Shown here piece by piece: positions 60,392-64,000 of a stretch of 64,000 nt of DNA. Below the pieces are notes generated by a model. It ran no database searches, was not told the DNA's origin, and saw only the letters and a program-made list of their open reading frames with translations. Position 1 is the stretch's first letter, and each line of letters begins with the position of its first letter. Origin of the DNA: Alphaproteobacteria bacterium (lineage in GTDB: Bacteria > Pseudomonadota > Alphaproteobacteria > UBA9219 > RGZA01). The position numbers were made by a program, and so were the translations under genes. The stretch is taken from assembly GCA_033762625.1 (NCBI GenBank), contig JANRLI010000005.1, positions 35,954 through 99,953 of the forward strand, written 5' to 3'.

Positions 60392-61549
60392 ATGTTACAC
60401 GACGATATTAATAGTGTTCGCCCATGGCGCCAAATTCAGCGCAGGGCATGCCGCAAGATTAAAGTTGGTCCGTTGGAAATGGGCGGGGATGCGCCGATTT
60501 CGGTTCAGACCATGACCAACACATTGACCAAAGATGTTGAAGCGACCGTTGCGCAGATTAACCGCTGCGTGGATGTAGGCGCCGATATGGTGCGCGTATC
60601 ATGCCCCGATGAAGAATCGACAGCAGCGTTAAAAGAAGTTGTAAAGCAAGCGCGCTGCCCGATTTCGGCGGATATTCACTTTCATTATAAACGTGCATTG
60701 GAAGCTGCCGAAGCGGGCGCGGCGGAACTCCGCATCAACCCCGGCAATATCGGTTCAGCTGACCGCGTGAAGGAAGTGGTGAAAGCCGCCAAAGATCATG
60801 GCTGCGCCATTCGCATTGGCGTGAACGCCGGTTCACTTGAAAGCGATTTGCTTGAAAAATATGGCGAGCCTTGCCCGGATGCGATGGTGGAAAGTGCGCT
60901 CGACCACATTAAAATTCTTGAAGACAATGATTTCTTTAACACCAACATTTCTGTAAAAGCATCGGATGTATTCCTTGGCGTTGCATCCTATCAGGCGCTG
61001 GCCGAAGCATGCGATTACCCGATGCATATCGGTATTACCGAAGCGGGCGGTACGCGCATGGGCACGGTGAAATCATCCATCGGTCTTGGCATGCTGCTGT
61101 GGTCAGGTATTGGCGATACGCTGCGTGTATCCCTTTCAGCTGAGCCGGAAGAAGAAGTAAAAGTCGGTTTTGATATGCTCAAAAGCCTTAACTTACGCTG
61201 CCGCGGCGTGACGGTTATTTCATGCCCGTCTTGTGCGCGCCAGAACTTCAACGTGATTAAAACAGTTGAAGTGCTTGAACAGCGTTTAAGCCACATCACA
61301 ACGCCAATGAGCGTGTCGGTAATCGGCTGCGTGGTCAATGGCCCGGGCGAAGCAACCTATACCGATATCGGGTTCACAGGCGGCGGCAAGAACACCCATC
61401 AGGTTTATATTGCTGGCCAGCCTGCGCACCGGTTGAAAGACGAAGATATCGTTGATCATCTGGTTGGTTTGGTTGAAAAGAAAGCTGCTGAAATTCAAGC
61501 AGGGCTTGATGCCAAGAAAGCCGCCGAACTGCAAGCAGCCGCAGAGTAG
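60392..61549 (+). CDS. ispG: (E)-4-hydroxy-3-methylbut-2-enyl-diphosphate synthase
   Basis: A 385-residue iron-sulfur enzyme of the MEP isoprenoid pathway (GcpE), converting MEcPP to HMBPP. The TIM-barrel part begins with [20 protein letters not shown], and the C-terminal [4Fe-4S] domain shows the cluster cysteines in [11 protein letters not shown] and [13 protein letters not shown] plus the conserved Glu. A short Ala/Lys-rich C-terminal extension follows. It lies 71 bases after rodZ and ten before prfA. It implies that the organism makes isoprenoids by the MEP route. Confidence 0.97.
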   Translation: MLHDDINSVRPWRQIQRRACRKIKVGPLEMGGDAPISVQTMTNTLTKDVEATVAQINRCVDVGADMVRVSCPDEESTAALKEVVKQARCPISADIHFHYKRALEAAEAGAAELRINPGNIGSADRVKEVVKAAKDHGCAIRIGVNAGSLESDLLEKYGEPCPDAMVESALDHIKILEDNDFFNTNISVKASDVFLGVASYQALAEACDYPMHIGITEAGGTRMGTVKSSIGLGMLLWSGIGDTLRVSLSAEPEEEVKVGFDMLKSLNLRCRGVTVISCPSCARQNFNVIKTVEVLEQRLSHITTPMSVSVIGCVVNGPGEATYTDIGFTGGGKNTHQVYIAGQPAHRLKDEDIVDHLVGLVEKKAAEIQAGLDAKKAAELQAAAE

Positions 61550-61558
61550 ATTTCCTTT

Positions 61559-62625
<1,067 letters not shown>

Positions 62626-62629
<4 letters not shown>

Positions 62630-63489
62630 GCCCCCATATGAAAAGAGGTGAAGCGCTCATTTATGCATCGCAACGCCTCAAAGAAGCAGGCATTGAAGAC
62701 CCCGAACGTGAAGCACGCTTGCTATTAACCTATGCCCTGCAATGCGAGGCGCTGGAACTGATTATACGCCCGCGTGTTGAACTGAATATAGATGAAGAAA
62801 CCATATTTAAAGGCTGGCTGGCGCGGCGCGAAAAACGCGAGCCCTTGGCGCGCATTCATGGGCTTCGCGAATTCTGGGGTCTGCCCTTTGGTCTGAATGA
62901 AGCAACGCTGGAGCCGCGCCCCGATACCGAAACCTTGGTGGAATGCGTTTTAAAAAAAATTCCTGATAAGCATGCGCGCTTGCGCATTCTGGATATTGGA
63001 ACAGGAACAGGATGCATCCTGTTATCGCTGCTGCATGAATACCCCTATGCGCAAGGCATGGGGACGGATAAATCCGCGCGCGCATTAGAGGCCGCGCAGC
63101 AAAACGCGGTGCAGCTGGGTTTGAAAACACGCGCCAGTTTTCTTGAAACCCATTGGGCAGATAACGTAAACGGCAGGTTCGATGTGGTGGTGAGCAACCC
63201 GCCCTATATTGCAAAAGCAGAACTGGCCGATTTGCAGCCAGAAGTGCGCGACTATGACCCGATGCTGGCCCTCGATGGCGGGGAAGATGGCTTGGAGCCA
63301 TACCGTAACATTACGCCATCTGCCAAAAACCTGCTTGAAAACGGCGGTTTATTGGCATTTGAAGTGGGTCATAGGCAGGCCACCGCCGTTCAGGAGATAT
63401 TAAAACAAAACGCATTTAGAGATGTGGGAACGCGCCACGATTTTCAGAATATTGCGCGCGTAGTCTATGGAATTACTTCCAGTCACTAA
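62626..63489 (+). CDS. prmC: Release factor glutamine N5-methyltransferase
   Basis: A 287-residue SAM-dependent methyltransferase that modifies the glutamine of the release-factor GGQ motif. An N-terminal helical domain recognises the release factor. The catalytic domain has motif [21 protein letters not shown] near residue 123 and the active-site NPPY in [20 protein letters not shown] near 190. [27 protein letters not shown] (read here as two pieces around residues 80-105) is the conserved linker. It overlaps prfA by four bases, and its 3' end overlaps the convergent solute-binding gene by 17 bases. Confidence 0.96.
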
Positions 63490-64000
63490 GACCGTATTTT
63501 TGCAAAATTGATTTTAGCTTTCCACTGCTGCGTAAATCGGCAATCCTTTTATCAATTAGCGCGGCATATTCTTTTGCTTTCGGATTAGTGGGGGAGAATG
63601 CCACAAAAATTTCGCTGAGCTTATCAGGGTCACGGCTAATTTGCAGTTTTTTGGCAATCCCAGCCTTGTTCACACGGTAGTAAAGCACATTCGTATCTTC
63701 GCAAATGACATCAAGCTTGTATGCCAGCAGATCCTGAATATTTTTATCAAGCGCATCATCACCGGAAGAAAACGAAATCCGTTTCAAATTGGCGCTGTGT
63801 TTTGCAATGTAATTATCGATGGATGTGTTGTAGCTATAGGCTTCAATCACGCCAAGCTTCATGTCCTGCAAATCCGCTACCGATGAAATGCTGATGTTTT
63901 TATCCTTCATGGTTGCATAGCTAATCGATGAAAGCCCAATTGGTTCAGCGGGAAACACAAAGTCTGGTGCATCGTTTTTGGCTGCGCCAATAATCGCCAC
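63473..64000 (-). CDS. Family 3 extracellular solute-binding protein, N-terminus beyond the window
   Basis: The C-terminal 175 residues of a periplasmic amino-acid-type ABC transporter binding protein (SBP_bac_3). Typical features are ISSVADLQDMKLGVIEAYSY (hinge and second lobe start), KNIQDLLAYKLDVICEDTNV, FSPTNPKAKEYAALIDKRIA and the terminal [14 protein letters not shown]. The start and signal peptide lie to the right of the window, so the ligand class cannot be refined. It converges with prmC, overlapping by 17 bases. Related proteins of this size can also act as stand-alone sensors. Confidence 0.85.
   Translation of the reverse strand: MAIIGAAKNDAPDFVFPAEPIGLSSISYATMKDKNISISSVADLQDMKLGVIEAYSYNTSIDNYIAKHSANLKRISFSSGDDALDKNIQDLLAYKLDVICEDTNVLYYRVNKAGIAKKLQISRDPDKLSEIFVAFSPTNPKAKEYAALIDKRIADLRSSGKLKSILQKYGLSDWK

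Overview
This 64 kb window looks like a chromosomal segment of a Gram-negative alphaproteobacterium, probably an uncultured or little-studied lineage. The evidence is gene content and gene order. Neighbourhoods usual in that class are present: a lytic transglycosylase divergent from dapA-smpB; rpoZ next to a RelA/SpoT gene; ubiG divergent from lysC; rodZ-ispG with prfA-prmC; and lipid A/Kdo genes (lpxK, waaA, an LpxH-like hydrolase, a LABN protein). Base composition is balanced by eye. No rRNA, recognisable tRNA, CRISPR array, transposase, integrase or prophage block was seen.

Layout. 1-6.8 kb: a truncated unknown gene, a GT39 glycosyltransferase with a LABN partner, a repeat-rich gap, ccmABC haem export and a LOG-type hydrolase. 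6.9-12.3 kb: slt, dapA-smpB, a membrane protein with a faint CHAT-like C-terminus, and an Old Yellow Enzyme. 12.3-18 kb, minus strand: rpmI-rplT, a terminator or attenuator, pheS, a glycerate kinase and pheT. 18.3-22.4 kb: recN and two unknowns, one with a probable LPD7 domain. 22.6-26.7 kb: a small glycan-assembly cluster and a NYN protein. 26.9-32.3 kb: rpoZ, a highly divergent RelA/SpoT homologue, marC and a canonical bifunctional Rel. 32.3-41.2 kb: unknowns, a GH24-like lysozyme, asd, hslU, a secreted unknown, purD and xseA. 41.2-46.8 kb, minus strand: lpxK, a GT4-WaaA fusion, an LpxH-like phosphoesterase and pmbA. 46.9-50.8 kb: a hybrid histidine kinase with a REC-EAL response regulator. 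51-53 kb: a pirin and a two-gene operon of unknown proteins. 53-64 kb: ubiG, lysC, an MmeI-like type IIL restriction-modification gene, a nitronate monooxygenase, rodZ, ispG, prfA-prmC and a truncated solute-binding protein.

The most unusual feature is a family of short palindromic elements with conserved halves (sense strand CGCCCGAGCGGTTG and CAGAGCGAATGGCG) around a stem whose sequence varies but whose pairing is kept. At least six copies occur. All six lie in the same orientation relative to the neighbouring transcripts. Two sit in frame inside conserved proteins (PheS and XseA), and they are read in different frames. This resembles the behaviour of Rickettsia palindromic elements, but I cannot match the sequence to a named family. 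Other items worth attention are the degenerate second RelA/SpoT protein, the GT4-WaaA fusion, the type IIL enzyme with an AT-rich recognition region, the probable CHAT-like and LPD7 proteins, and a pair of CTAGTGT-ended palindromes.
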